Part shown: positions 10,060-21,922 of the stretch, piece by piece
Layout of the letters: each line of letters starts with the position of its first letter
Numbering within the stretch: the stretch's first letter is position 1
NCBI GenBank assembly: GCA_004794785.1
Contig: SJOL01007141.1
Location: 1,784,426 to 1,848,425 of the forward strand
DNA length: 64,000 nucleotides
Direction: 5' to 3'
DNA from: Opisthorchis felineus
Taxonomy: Eukaryota; Platyhelminthes; Trematoda; Opisthorchiida; Opisthorchiidae
Notes under the pieces: model-generated
The model's input: only the letters and a program-made list of their open reading frames with translations
Told to the model about the DNA's origin: nothing
The model's database searches: none
Made by a program: the position numbers and the translations under genes

Positions 10060-11211
10060 TGAAACGATAGCTCAACTTCTATTTCGAGTCTCTCTTCACG
10101 GGAAGTGAGAGGTTTTCCTGGTTTCCTTGGCACCAAGAGCAGTGATATCAAATAAGATGTCTGTTGCGCCCTGCAAGAACTGAGACTAGACGTTTAAAAT
10201 TTAATTGCCACGAGTTGGGGTGTGCGTTAAAACAAGTTCCTGGTGGCAAGGTCAGATCAAAATGTGATGCTGAAGAATTGAAAAGGAAATCTTTTCCCCC
10301 TTCGAAGATAGTGTTCTTCCAGGTTTCCTCAGTTCAACTACCCAGCTAACTTTTATTCACCCCGCTATAACTACGGACGGCTTATTGTTCCCTGATCGAG
10401 CAGGCATGTGGTTCAAAAGTTCAACTTCCCGTCTTATTGAGAAGGTGTGCCACCTGAATTCTCCTGAATTATTTTTCGACTTTCTGCCTGTTTTCAGAAA
10501 AGTCCCGTGACTGTTGGAAATCCCTCTGCTTAAACTCACTCACTAGAAAGCGTTAATAAGTTTCACACGACTGTTTGTACTTCACACCTTTTTGGGGCTT
10601 TTAAGAGGTTTACGTCGGTATGGATGCTACAAAATTCGGAATTTTCAGATCCGGTCAGATTTGCTTTACTTTAGTCTCACTCAACGCTCGAAGTTGTGGT
10701 TCAAATGGTGGATGACGCTGCACGTGAGCCCGATAGCAATCTGATCTAGTAAGATTACTATCATAGAAACACACAAATGCTTTCGGTAGCCTGAACAGAG
10801 AACTTCTACTCAACTCACTTGCTGCTGAACTTTTTTTACCATAACACCACTAATCATCTATTGCACTAGGTCCGCGATCGTTCACGAATTGCAATGGCCG
10901 TAAATATTTTTCCCTGCCTATATATATTGGCGTGCTTCAAGGTGCAATCTTATGTTCCTTCCTTCCTTTTGTAACACTGACTTCCCGCTACTATCATATG
11001 TAAATGTATGTATGCGAATGACATACCTACCGGCTGTCCTTAATGCGGCACAGATTCTCTCTCCCATATCCAAAGAATTTAGTTAACTGGTTTGTCACCG
11101 CGTCTCATATTTCGAATGTACCGAAATGTCTGAAAGTTAGTTTCCGCAGTTCCTTTGAAAACACCACAGTTGGTAGCTAGAAAGCACACTCAAGCTGATT
11201 TCCAAATGCAG
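10060..11211. other. Intron or intergenic, no recognisable feature
   Basis: AT-rich sequence between candidate host exons. No exon with matching phase, RNA gene or named repeat was recognised. Exon 11212 begins with two bases completing a codon, so a preceding exon ending with one base of that codon should lie upstream, but I could not find it. Confidence 0.4.
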
Positions 11212-11349
11212 CGGACTGTCAAGCATTGCACCATCAAAGAGTACGTCAGCTGGAAATCTTATCCGACGAATACAGCTTGTTGAATTGTCTTTCCGAAAGC
11301 CGTCTTGATCTCGAATCCAAGATCGGACCAGTTTCGCAAGAACTAATAC
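11212..11349 (+). CDS. Host exon, unrecognised coiled-coil-like protein
   Basis: Starts after acceptor CTGATTTCCAAATGCAG and encodes DCQALHHQRVRQLEILSD followed by a charged, leucine-rich stretch (LSESRLDLESK and GPVSQELI), predicted helical and possibly coiled coil. The assumed donor is ATAC|GTACTG, which is weak; it is chosen because its phase (one base carried over) joins in frame to the exon at 11532. Same strand and consistent phase with 11532-11590, 11653-11742 and 16695-16967. The protein family is not recognised. Confidence 0.55.
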
Positions 11350-11531
11350 GTACTGCAAAGCTCTTGCCTACATTTACTCCCCCAACTCTTTACAGTACCC
11401 TCTTCATACGCATGTTTTATTGTAATTCAATGTCCATAGCTCTAAATGTTCTCTCATGTCTTCCAAAATCATGACAGCTGGATTATGATGAAATTGCCAG
11501 TTTGGCTTGACTTGACATAGTTTCCACGCAG

Positions 11532-11590
11532 CACTGCTGCTGCACAGGGAATCTACCACCCAAAAAATGACACTTGAATTAGAATCACCT
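11532..11590 (+). CDS. Host exon, same gene (59 nt)
   Basis: Bounded by TTTCCACGCAG and the strong donor CCT|GTAAGT. Two bases complete the previous codon, then 19 codons beginning LLLHRESTTQKMTLEL, ending in phase 0. An alternative acceptor (GCACAG at 11542-11547) would shorten it by 16 bases and change the phase needed upstream. The next exon is only 62 bp downstream. Confidence 0.55.
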
Positions 11591-11652
11591 GTAAGTGGGT
11601 TGCATTATTTGTAATCCAACAGTTGTACGATCCCTTCTTTGCCACCTGACAG

Positions 11653-11742
11653 GGAGTGACCAAGGCCATTGTTGAACAACACCGTCGTCAAATGGAACGG
11701 CATGAGCTTAACCGTATTCGCGTTGCATTGGGCATCCAAAAA
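11653..11742 (+). CDS. Host exon, same gene (90 nt)
   Basis: An exact 30-codon, phase 0-0 exon between acceptor CTTTGCCACCTGACAG and donor AAA|GTAAGT, both strong. It encodes a basic, helical segment beginning GVTKAIVEQHRRQMERHEL and ending ALGIQK. No transposon similarity. Splice sites, phase agreement with 11532-11590 and helix-like composition make this the best-supported exon of the gene. A following intron of 4,952 bp would lead to the phase-0 terminal exon at 16695. Confidence 0.65.
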
Positions 11743-12439
11743 GTAAGTGAAGGTGAGATTTCTGACATGTAATGCACAGCTGCGTTTTATTAATAAACTA
11801 ATTTCATGCATTTTTGATTGGACCGTATAGTGATGCAACCCAGTGGACTGTATTGCGTGATGCTCATACAGCACCCACAGAACCTATCCTATCAGGCTTT
11901 TCGATGGGTAGAGGTCTGACCAACTTAATCTCCTGACCCTTAAGGTTGGAGGTTGAAACAAGGGTGGCAGCATGTTCCTTAAAAGCTAGACTATTGCGGT
12001 AGTCATGCGCCAACGATCGCTGCCTTGTGGTTGGAGTTTTGAATCAGAGTTGAGGACCATAAATGTGTTCCTGTGTAGGTTCGGGGCCACATACAACCAT
12101 GAAATATACAACCAGACGTACCCCGATGCCACACCAGCCACCGTAGGCCGATGTCAGCTAGGTAGCCTTATTCGCTGCATAAACAGGGCGGATAGGCAAA
12201 ATCATGTGTAATTGACGCATTCCACCTTTTTCATTATTAACTCATGCGTCCACTCGCCCCCTATGTGATGACCACTCTTAAGTAGAACCCAACTGTATGT
12301 CCGGCGACTGGACATCCATGGAAGTGAATATTGCACACCACTGCTTACATCTGCCGGTTCAATTTCAAAAACCAAACTCAGTTTCTCAATTTTTATTGCA
12401 ACCTCCAATTTTCGAACTCCTAATCAAGGTGGCCAGTGA
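11743..12439. other. Intron of the plus-strand host gene
   Basis: No exon or named repeat recognised before the old RTE insertion that starts near 12440. Confidence 0.4.
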
Positions 12440-15000
12440 GCTACTCTTTCGCACACCTGAAGCTCTATCGATTGACGTTTGCTACGTTTCTGAAAACCGA
12501 ATACAAGATCCAAGTACAGTAACTGAACCTGCGGCACCTTCACTATCGAGTGCAAAATTCGTTTGATTCTTCAGCCGCCGTAGGTGGTTGCGCTAGTGTC
12601 AGTACATCGCCCAGCTCCCTAGCCGAAACTTCCATGTTTGATTGAACATTAAGACCCGTACTGGTCGGAATAATAACCGCTCTTTGTTCATAGTTTCCGC
12701 TTATAAACCAACCAACTGTAGTCCTGATTCCATGAAGAGAAGATTTACTGAGAACTAGTGACCCTCTTATCACGATGAAGTTTGCAAAGATAGTCCTGAT
12801 CACCGGAGTTTCCAATGCGCGAGTAGGACACCTCAGTTAATCTGAGGAACGATTCGCTGGCATGCTTAGTTCGGAACAAATGTGTGATGAATATAGCATC
12901 CTTCAGAACGTCCTTTGAAACTTTTCAGCAATCACCAATTGATCCTCAGCCATAGTGGGCTTCGGCTTACCGGACGACGCTGAGCTACTAGGCGTCTTGC
13001 TGCTGCTGAACATCCATGGAGCCAAACTGTCCGCCTTACCATTAGTTACCGGTGGCGAGGTTCAAGACCACCGACCATATTTTGCTTCGGGTCATGCCCT
13101 ATTCAGATTTTCCATGAATTAATCGGATGAACCCAAGTAGCAAATTTCCCACTTAGCAGTCGGAAGCATTCAGTGCCACGAATCAAACACAATACGAAAG
13201 CCTGCTGTGTGGTACTTTGAGGGTGTCCTCTACGGAAGTCATTACTCGTAATTGGGAGGAGGTAGTCATCATAAGTGTTACTGTAAAGTTCGTATATGGT
13301 GTTTTCGAGAACGCACACACTCACCATTGGATCTCAGAAAGTTAGCTGTTGGTTCTTAGTAATAGCCAAAGTTTCCTTTCTGGATCGCAGCCCCAGTTCG
13401 GTTGGTCGGTCCTTCAGACATGAACTCAAATGAAGTTTGTCAGGATATGGTGGATGAGTGAAACCCGATAGCCCAAGAAGTGGAGGAGACTCGTACGTCG
13501 GGGAATGCACAGAAGCAGCTCTGGCCAAGCTTCAAAAAGGAACCCAGGATAGCCTTCGTTAATGAGCTAATCAAAGGTACGATCGGAAATATACTGCATA
13601 ATAAATCTTGGGGAAAATTTTGTTGGCAGAACATTTTCAACAACAGTATACTTGGCCACCGGCTTCCGTATGTATATCCTTCACTCGACTCGCTCAGCTC
13701 CAGCTGTGGTCTGATGAGTTATTAATGTGTTTTCCACTTTGAAGTGATATCCGGCTGCCCAGCTAGATGAGCTTCCGTCAGCCTTACTCAAATGTGATGG
13801 CGTTCTACGCTGAATAGGTTGTTTGGTAACAAGAACCCGTTCCAGACAACTAGAGGCAATCAATCTCATACCTGCAACCGAATTCACCAATACTGCGGAG
13901 CCAAACTCCAGAATGTGAGAGGCAAAACAGAGGGCAGCAAGCAGGATTTCCTTCGGGTAGGAGGTATAACGAACACATCATCATACCACGCCGAATGCTT
14001 GGGCAGTGCCATGGATGCAGGCGGCCAGCAGTTGCGTCTATTCTCGCCTGTACTTGAACCCTTAACTTCATGAATAGGTCCTTGTCTTCATGTGTATTTA
14101 GTCAAACAGGAATGTCCCCGAAGTAGTAAATATAGTCCGTGCGCTCTATTCCCACACCTCTGACAATGTGAGAATCCCTACAACTAGTGGGGTCCGGAAA
14201 GGGTGTTCTCCCTCTTCATTCCTGTTCAGTTTTATCATCGATATTATCACACAGTTCAAGGGATCCGGGCTATCGGCATCGAAATTACATCTAACAGAAA
14301 GTTATTAGACATGTACTAACCAGATGACCATTGTTGCGATAGCTGACAGCGATCGGTCCGCACAGTGGGCAAAAGGTGGCCTTAGGAATTTGAGTCCCTC
14401 TCCGTCCTCTTGAAACTTTAAGTTTAGGAACCTGTGTTTGTTGCACTTCAGTTTGCCTATCTGGGTGGCTGCAGAAGCTGTAGATTTGCGGTGATAGAAG
14501 GCGCTGACAACATTTGAGAACTTGCGTCACTTGAGAAACGAATTCCACCGAAGCTAAAGAATCGCATGCACAAAGAAACTGTAGCGGCAATCTTACGCTA
14601 TGTTTGTGGAACTTGGTCCTGACGATCCAGGGACAGTAGACGGATTCAAACATTTGATCATCGGTGGCTTCGCGGCATAGTAGGCGTTAGGTGGACGGAG
14701 CGCGTTCGCAATGATGCAGTTCAGTCAGCACCTCAGTCAGAACCACCAGAGCAGCAAGTGAAACTCATCAGGTCAAGGCGTGCTACGCATGCACATCCAT
14801 CACCTACTGAAGAAAGCATTGTTTTCAACCCAGAACTCTTGTTGGTGAAGGACCAACCGGAGACAGGTCATGAGTTGGCAACGCGAAATGAAGAGGAATT
14901 CTATTAAACTGAGTGCTACGAAGTCTTTGTGTCTTCCTGGTTGGGATCCGCATGATTCTCCTTTCATGTAGTTAGGACATAGTACTTAACTGATCCCGGT
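12440..15000 (+). mobile_element. Old, fragmented RTE-type LINE in host intron
   Basis: Decayed plus-strand RTE blocks in the expected order. Endonuclease start: ALSIDVCYVSENRIQDPST (12461-12517). A later endonuclease block: VSNARVGHLS (12808-12837), corresponding to GDFNAQVG-type sequence. RT motif: TSGVRKGCSPSSFLF (about 14180-14225), followed by SFIIDI. Tail: RWLRGIVGVRW (about 14665-14697) and SWQREMK...LPGWDP (about 14868-14950). Frameshifts, stops and gaps are numerous. It lies in the sense orientation within the intron between 11742 and 16695. Confidence 0.6.
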
Positions 15001-16694
15001 GGCACGGGATCGGACTGTCTAGCTGAAGTTTGTCCTTCATTGAATGGTGGGAGAACATGAAGTGAGGTTCACAAAGGACGTTGAATCAATCCCACTTATA
15101 GCGTTATACTTCGATAAGACACTCATTTGCGTTTATCTGGTTACTGCTTCAAGGTGTCTGTTGTTCTTGAAAAGTTTCCGTACATACATAGGACTGTTAT
15201 GAGTAAATCCCCACCGCCCCCCTTTGTTCCCACTGTTTACTTCTGCATTCTTCCTCGTGGGTGCACCATCATTTGCTACCGATGTACTGCTGTCGATGGT
15301 GATGACGAAGAATTTGGTGGAGTTAAATGCGTGGAATTCAGTTAAGACCACCATGTTAGAAAATACATGATCCAAACTCATTCTTCTGAATTTCTCCTTT
15401 AGTCCCAAATACCGACGTCATGCATTTTTGCCTACTGACTTTGAGGCCTAAATGGCAGATAAATGACAGGCGATAAAATATCAGTTGGAAAACCTGAAGT
15501 GGTAGATGTGTAGCCTGTTTAACTTCAGATGAGACGAGACCCAAGATATGAATACCGTTACCTAACGAGTAAACCGACAAAAGCGTAGACGCCTTGTACT
15601 TCATTTGCTTCGCAAGGGTACCAAGATGTTATCTTTCTTGTCTATCGCTGCTCATACTTAGAGTGGCAGAAGCCTCACTCTGCACAGCAGCTGCTTCAGT
15701 AGGCACATGAATAAGCCCCCATAGAGGAAATCAGACAGCTATCTTAGGTCAACGCAACGCACCCAGAAATGCCCTACCCTAAATAGTAGAAATTCATGAA
15801 CCATTTTCTTATCCCAGCCGTACTGCTATGCTCGCATTAATTTCGATTTACTGTTGGGATAACAGTGGTTTTTTCATTTGCCCTGCATGTAGCATGAAAA
15901 ACCACAGATGTGCTCCAATGTTGGAGCCCCAACTGACTGATTATACACCTTCCGGAAAATTTCATAAATTAGCCATATTATGGTCGTAGACCTGATTTCA
16001 AAAAAGCCTACTAGCTGAAAGTTCATGTCCAGTTGCTTCAGGTTGCGCTTGATTTGAGCCAGACAGCGTATGACAATGTCTTGTCTGTAACGATCAATTC
16101 AAAGGAAGCCTGGTGATCTACTGATTGAGTAGATTATCCATGATAATACCCTTGCAGACACCCAACCGAAGAGAAACTAATCCCCTGGAATCCATGGCCC
16201 ATCTCTGGAAAGACATCCTCACCTTACTAGATAGTTCACTGTTTTATCACTGAAAACAAACCATAAAGTCCGGTATCCACAAGGACACTAAAATGCCGCA
16301 TACCCTGGGGGCCCAGACGTCAGGTTTGTATCACATATGTCTGCAAACGTTTACGTGGCTTCTAAACACTGCACAGCCTCATTAAACAAGCTGATGAAAG
16401 TCAAATTCAGGACCGTAACATTACTAATAAACTTTTTCTGACAATGTCAATTGAATCTAACTTGATCTCTGTCCAGGTACTTTTGATCTTCACTTCCCGG
16501 CTTTTCGACATAGATTGGCTTCACGTGCAAGGCGAAATTGCAATTGAAACTTGCAAATCTCCTCAAACGATTTGTTTTGGTGGAGTGTGATGCTATCTTT
16601 TTTAACAGAAATGTATTGCCTTAAGAGTAAAGCTCCAATTTTAGGAATATATGCATCATAAAGTCTTAATATTCCATCCTGGGATCCATTACAG
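15001..16694. other. Intron of the plus-strand host gene
   Basis: No exon recognised. ORFs at 15127-15345 (plus) and 15133-15408 (minus) overlap on opposite strands and carry no known motif. Confidence 0.4.
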
Positions 16695-16967
16695 ATCTCA
16701 GATGTGTGCCTTTTGGATCAGATGATCGATTGGCTCAAACGCATGCAGTCTGAAAATGTGGTGCCCTCCTCCGACCGCACTTCACAACAAGAACTTTTCC
16801 CTACCAAACGCAAGCCTTTGCAAGTGCTCAATCTGAATATTCAAAGCGGATGGTCGCGATCAGCAAGAAATACCCAAACACCTTTTGACGTGTCGGGTTG
16901 CTCGATTCATTCTAAAAGTGTAAACCAGTCAGAATATTGGCGCCCTTGGGAAGTCGACAACACATGA
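16695..16967 (+). CDS. Terminal host exon, unrecognised protein
   Basis: After acceptor GGGATCCATTACAG, a phase-0 frame of 90 codons encodes ISDVCLLDQMIDWLKRMQSE, then a polar, Ser/Thr/Gln-rich probably disordered tail (PTKRKPLQVLNLNIQ, YWRPWEVDNT) ending at TGA 16965-16967. It can be joined in frame to the exon ending at 11742. Composition and the aromatic C-terminus look like real coding sequence, and no transposon family matches. No canonical AATAAA was seen shortly downstream. Confidence 0.55.
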   Translation: MSDVCLLDQMIDWLKRMQSENVVPSSDRTSQQELFPTKRKPLQVLNLNIQSGWSRSARNTQTPFDVSGCSIHSKSVNQSEYWRPWEVDNT

Positions 16968-17219
16968 CGCAAAGCAAAATCTGCTTGTACATACTATCGG
17001 CCGTTCTATTTGTATATTTTTTTCATAAACTTTCGGGGTAATCTTTTAGTAACAAACCTGCGACAGGAATTCGTTTACGTGACACAAGAGTTGTCATTTT
17101 CATACAGCAAACGTTTTACACCAACAGAAGACAACATAGGATTATTAGTGTCCGAAATGCCCACAGTGCATACACTACACACCAAAAAGATCCATACCTT
17201 CACTATCGATGTACTCATG

Positions 17220-17440
17220 AATTTGGGCTGCATGTTTCAACGCCCATTAAACATGTATATACTCATTCGTTGTCGGTTTTTCACTATTCTCGGTAATTGG
17301 TCTGCAAGCACATCATCGATACCCAACAGCGCACTGAAGATGTTTCCGCAACGGCGACGAAACCATTTGTTAAGTCCGGAGAAAAGGCCTGCGATCAATT
17401 AATCAGCCCGGGCTAACAATATTTGGCAACATCGTCATTT
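17220..17440 (+). repeat. Dispersed hammerhead-like repeat, copy 2
   Basis: Related to the copies at 730-900 and 45840-46001. The core at 17331-17370 has GCGCA, CTGAAGA, T, stem-loop GTTTCCG/CGGCGAC and GAAAC. The 3' flank has mutated from CGTTTGC to CATTTGT, so stem I and the cleavage region are lost. It lies about 250 bp downstream of the terminal host exon. Confidence 0.5.
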
Positions 17441-17931
17441 GCTCACTGGTTAAATGTACCTGATCAATTAATTGAAGACCAACTACGATTCTGTCAGGCC
17501 AGAAAGTTTAAGTCTTAAATTGCCGGTCTTATGATCGTTAACACAAGTGATTGAGTGATATTTCGTCATTTCGCCTATCTAAGCGTTGCCATTACAAGTC
17601 ACATTGTATCAAGACATCCGACGATATTAACCGCAGTGTGCCAGCTCGCTTTGCTGTGAGTACATATCATATTTATTGAAACATTGTCTTCTTTATCCAT
17701 CTCATTAGAATTAGGACTTAAAACGTACGATTTGTATAAATAGAGAGTAGAAACACTGTTGAACAAACACTGATTGATTGGTTTGTGCAAGCCACCTAAT
17801 CATTGTCAGGGTATCTAAATCGTTTGCTTCAACTGTTTTGTGCACATCGTCTGGACTGATGTGATTTAATCAGCAGCACTTCGCTTATCGCTACAAACTA
17901 GGGCTTCGCGTTGCTCAATATGATTCGGAAT

Positions 17932-18020
17932 TTTCATTAAGGAAACTACTCACAAGGTTTCTGAAAACTCTCCGACAGACCACGACCGGTTTCGCCTTTC
18001 TTGGGGATCATCGGGTAGAC
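17932..18020. repeat. Direct repeat, first copy
   Basis: Shares CATTAAGGAAACTACTCACA and about 85 bp of following sequence with 18227-18315 at a constant offset of 295 bp (roughly 85% identity by eye). Neither copy encodes a recognised protein. Probably the end of a dispersed repeat family present twice. Confidence 0.6.
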
Positions 18021-18226
18021 GCAGTCCCCTAGGTTCCGTCAACCTTATGTTCTACTTGAACACAAATTGGACTGATTTTGACAAATACGCTCATTTGCAA
18101 AACAGTGTTTTTTTTCCACGGGAGACTCAACTGAATCTCTCGTTTATGAAGTTCTTCAACTGAATGCGCTGCACAAAGGTCGCCTCATGTTTCAGTCGGT
18201 ACGATATTCGAGATATCGCAGTATAC

Positions 18227-18315
18227 TTTCATTAAAGAAACTACTCACAAGGTTGCTGAAAACTCCTCGACAGCCCATGGCCGGTGTCGCCCTTCATGGG
18301 GTTCATCAAGTAGGC
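18227..18315. repeat. Direct repeat, second copy
   Basis: The partner of 17932-18020. Sequence similarity stops on both sides, so this is not a continuing tandem array. Confidence 0.6.
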
Positions 18316-21300
18316 GCAGTCGGAATTAGTTGACCGAGCCAATCCGATTACCAGCATGACAGAAGTGTGGCATTGACAATGCAGGGTTGCGATTTGGCTT
18401 TTGACCAGACGGTTTTCCTGACAGCATCTGGACAGCGTACTTTGGAATGTGTTAAGCCTTGGGATCCGCCTATCCTGTCGATGCAAGTGTCTCCGTAGCT
18501 GCACGAAAACCCGTAGACTACAAGATGAACGGACGGATTAGACAGCCAATACTCACGTTTGTGCACAGAAAACCGTCTGATGGCCGATTGCGATATAAAC
18601 ACGTTTTAAAACAGAAGTGAGTTTGCGTCTTATGATAGTGTAAGCACGGTGCTCCTTGAATTGGGTAAACAAGCGTGTTTCCTGTTGGCTGAATGAACAG
18701 TTCAGTTCACGCTCATATGTAACACGGAGGTTAGAGTGGGTGACACTTAGGGTGCCTGAGACGGACAAAAGGGAAATGTCACCAGAAAATATTTTATACA
18801 ACAAAGATTTCGAAATTTCATTAGCACCCTCTTTCCCATCATCCCCATAGAGATAAATAGGAGCCCTAGATTTATATTACTTAGGGAGATAAAATCACGT
18901 AAAAGTCAAGCGTCTCACGGATGGGTACAATGGTTACTAACGAATCAAAGTCAATTAAACCTGACTGGAAACTCACAACGGTGTTATCCAGATCGTCTGC
19001 CAGTTCAAAGGAACCATTTTAACAAAGAGGAGGTAAAGTTTCGCGTACCGGATCAAACCAACGAGGTAGGCTGAACTGTTCCCGCATGTGACTGGTTTTA
19101 AATGGGCATTCTCCTAGTGTATTTTGGGGGTGTCACGCATGAGTAGATTCATGGTTCCCAGAAGTTTCAGTTACTTATATTCCACCTCTGTGATGTAACC
19201 ATCAAACTTCACAAAAAGACCATCTATCATTTTCTACGCCCAATCTCAAGAGACTCCTAAAGTGTATTTCAACCATGCTTTCGGTCACGTTTTTTTTGCG
19301 TTAATCATTGACTCTAAAGTAGACCGTCGACAGGAACCTTGTGGAAAGTCTTTGCTAAGTGATCAAAATTCGCCAGATAGCTAGTAGACCAGGTTCCTCA
19401 CAATGACACGCAGTTAACTAAAACTCAAAAATATTTCATTCGAAATGATCCCACAAACAACCACTGAACTTCTAATACATCTTTACCGAAGTCTGATTTT
19501 TGTGGCGGTATAGTTCACACAATATACGCATCCCGAAAGGATGTTCGTGCAGTGTTTACCCTCCGTTCTGGTGGAAGGCAAACAAGCAACGTTTGTCGTA
19601 TGAGATGTGGATGAAATTCGATAATGCTCCCTGATTTCCGCTGCTGCTGAACTAACATCCTTGGTTGTTGATCAGATAGCTGTTCGCCGAACAGTTAGCT
19701 CGAAAATGTTTTATCACTAATCGAGGAAATGTCACTGCATGCATTAGTCAAATTATGCACTTGTTTTAGCGGTTTTTTGCATTGATCACACGCGGGTTCC
19801 AACAAAATGCTGCAAATGGACTGTTATCATCGAAAGTTGCATTTGGCTCTTATCAGCTCCCATGAATATCCCCTCTAGTTTCCTGAGAGATATCTTCAGT
19901 GAAAGACATACGAATACCTGCACAAATTTCGGGACGATGCTCGATGAGGATTACCACCCTTTCATTTCAGATGCAATCACTTGCCTCCAGAAACGCCTAT
20001 TGCGCGGCAGCGATGTGACTCTATACGCTAGGATATTTACACGCATTTGTATGCAAAGACCTGTAGATTATTATCTCGTTTGCCTGGGCTCAGAGTCATC
20101 ACTGGGAGTCGAAATTTTAGAGCTAATACTCACATTATTTATTCTTCATTGTAAACGTTTACGTCCCTCTAATTTACCTCTGTTTTCCCCTAAATGTTCT
20201 TTTTCAATTTTCTTGAGCATGTTCCAAGTCTTGGGAGGCTCTTAAAATTCCGGATCCTTCAGTTGAAATTTGAAATGGCATAGTACGGGAAGCATGGGCA
20301 CGTATGTCCATGCATCAAGCGCAGGTCTATAGATTGCACATGTGTGAAAGAACTCAATGTGCCGATTAGAATCTTGAGCGAGCCGCTTGCACCGTCAGAG
20401 AAACGAGTCTTTGCCAGCACTTGGAGAAGGATCGGCCTAAACATATTTTACATGTGGAACGTTACAAAGGCCAACACTGTTGTTTCTGATACACCGGTAT
20501 CCACTCAGGTCAATCACAAGTCCTTGAGGGCAAGCAGTTTATTCGGAATATTGATGTTCAAACAGGATGGTTGAAATTATGCCGAACAGACATTTTTACG
20601 AAAGCCACCAATGAGGAAGTTGCGTATAGCGTCGGTTTCTCGCAGGGTGGAGGGTGTTTCGAGTGATATGCTTTACACTGAGGTTTTCAAAAAGCGACCT
20701 GCATTCAAGCGCGGTGCTTTCACTCCCTCTGCTTGGGGTTTTTAAGACGCAGCAATACTTCCATTGACCACAACCCAACATTACGCAAACTGGATATCAA
20801 ATCCCATGATTTCACTGAAATTGTATTAGTACACAGATCCCTTCATCTGAACAAAGTTTAGTTCAAAGGTTGTGGAAAACAAAAATATCACCGGGTAGAG
20901 AGATGGGGTTGATGGGACAAATTGATTCGGCCGGATTGCGAGCTTCTTGCCACACGGACGCGCAAGAATTGCCGTTAATCATCGACGACGCACCAGCGCG
21001 CGTTGGACGCACGTGTGCTTCAAGGTCACAACAGGCAAATATGTTCATGGTTGGGAGATGTCTGTCAGTGCCCCGACCACTGTGCGGTAACGAAATTCGG
21101 TCAGATTATGAGACTCGGACAAAAAACGGAAGAAAACTTTTCCGATGGCCTATACATATTTGGATCAGGGTTGTTTGCGACTCAACGTAACACCTAGATA
21201 TTTAACTGAACAGCACCCAGGAATACGTTTTTTATCGGGAGACCAAGGACTCCTTTTTCAGGCTATCGAAAGCGTGGTTGCAAGAAAATTGGTGACTATT

Positions 21301-21701
21301 GCGATGTAGTTCCGTGGTTGGAGAATGGCATGCAAACCAACCCTGAAGCTGGGTTCCCCGAAGATGGCTTATGACTTAGATATGGAGCTTGCTTCAGCCA
21401 GACTATTGGTGATTGGTCCCACAAACGATGCAAGCGTGTTCTAATCTGGGGCAGTGCATCAAACTAGAGAAATGACAAATGCTTGCGTACAGTAAAGCGT
21501 GGAAACACCGCTAGCTGAGCACTTTATCCGAGAGCGAGTGAGTGAGACATAATCCGACACTGTTGCAACAGGGTATTATTCCCTTGTCTTGTAGACAGGA
21601 GTACACAGCGTCCCTTTTACTTGACCAAAGTGACCGATTAAGCTATAACTATATGGTTATTAAGAATCCGTTTTTCATAAAAAAGAATGTAGTTTAACAC
21701 T
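18316..21701. other. Intergenic, no recognisable feature
   Basis: Separates the plus-strand host gene from the PIN1 3' end. The longest ORF (19862-20245, 127 codons, plus) has no motif or splice support, and shorter ORFs at 20344-20574 and 20870-21190 are equally unsupported. Confidence 0.45.
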
Positions 21702-21922
21702 TTAGGCGATGCGTTTTATGAGATGTATGCCAGAGTCCGTATAGATAGGGCCACACATTTCCTCTACTTTCAAGTTGAAAGCAGCCTCCTCGAAAGGCTT
21801 TTGCATTTGACCACGCGAGAAGAAACCCAAGTCACCGCCCGAGGAAGCTGAACTGCAGTCACTTTCTGTGCCCGCTAGCTCTTCGAATGAGATTTCACCG
21901 GATTCAATGCGTTTCTTGTATT
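21702..21922 (-). CDS. PIN1: PIN1 exon 3 (terminal)
   Basis: 221 nt after acceptor TTTTTCTTGTTTCAG, ending in TAA at 21702-21704. Encodes the active-site and C-terminal half of the parvulin domain, ending [11 protein letters not shown]. Confidence 0.93.
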
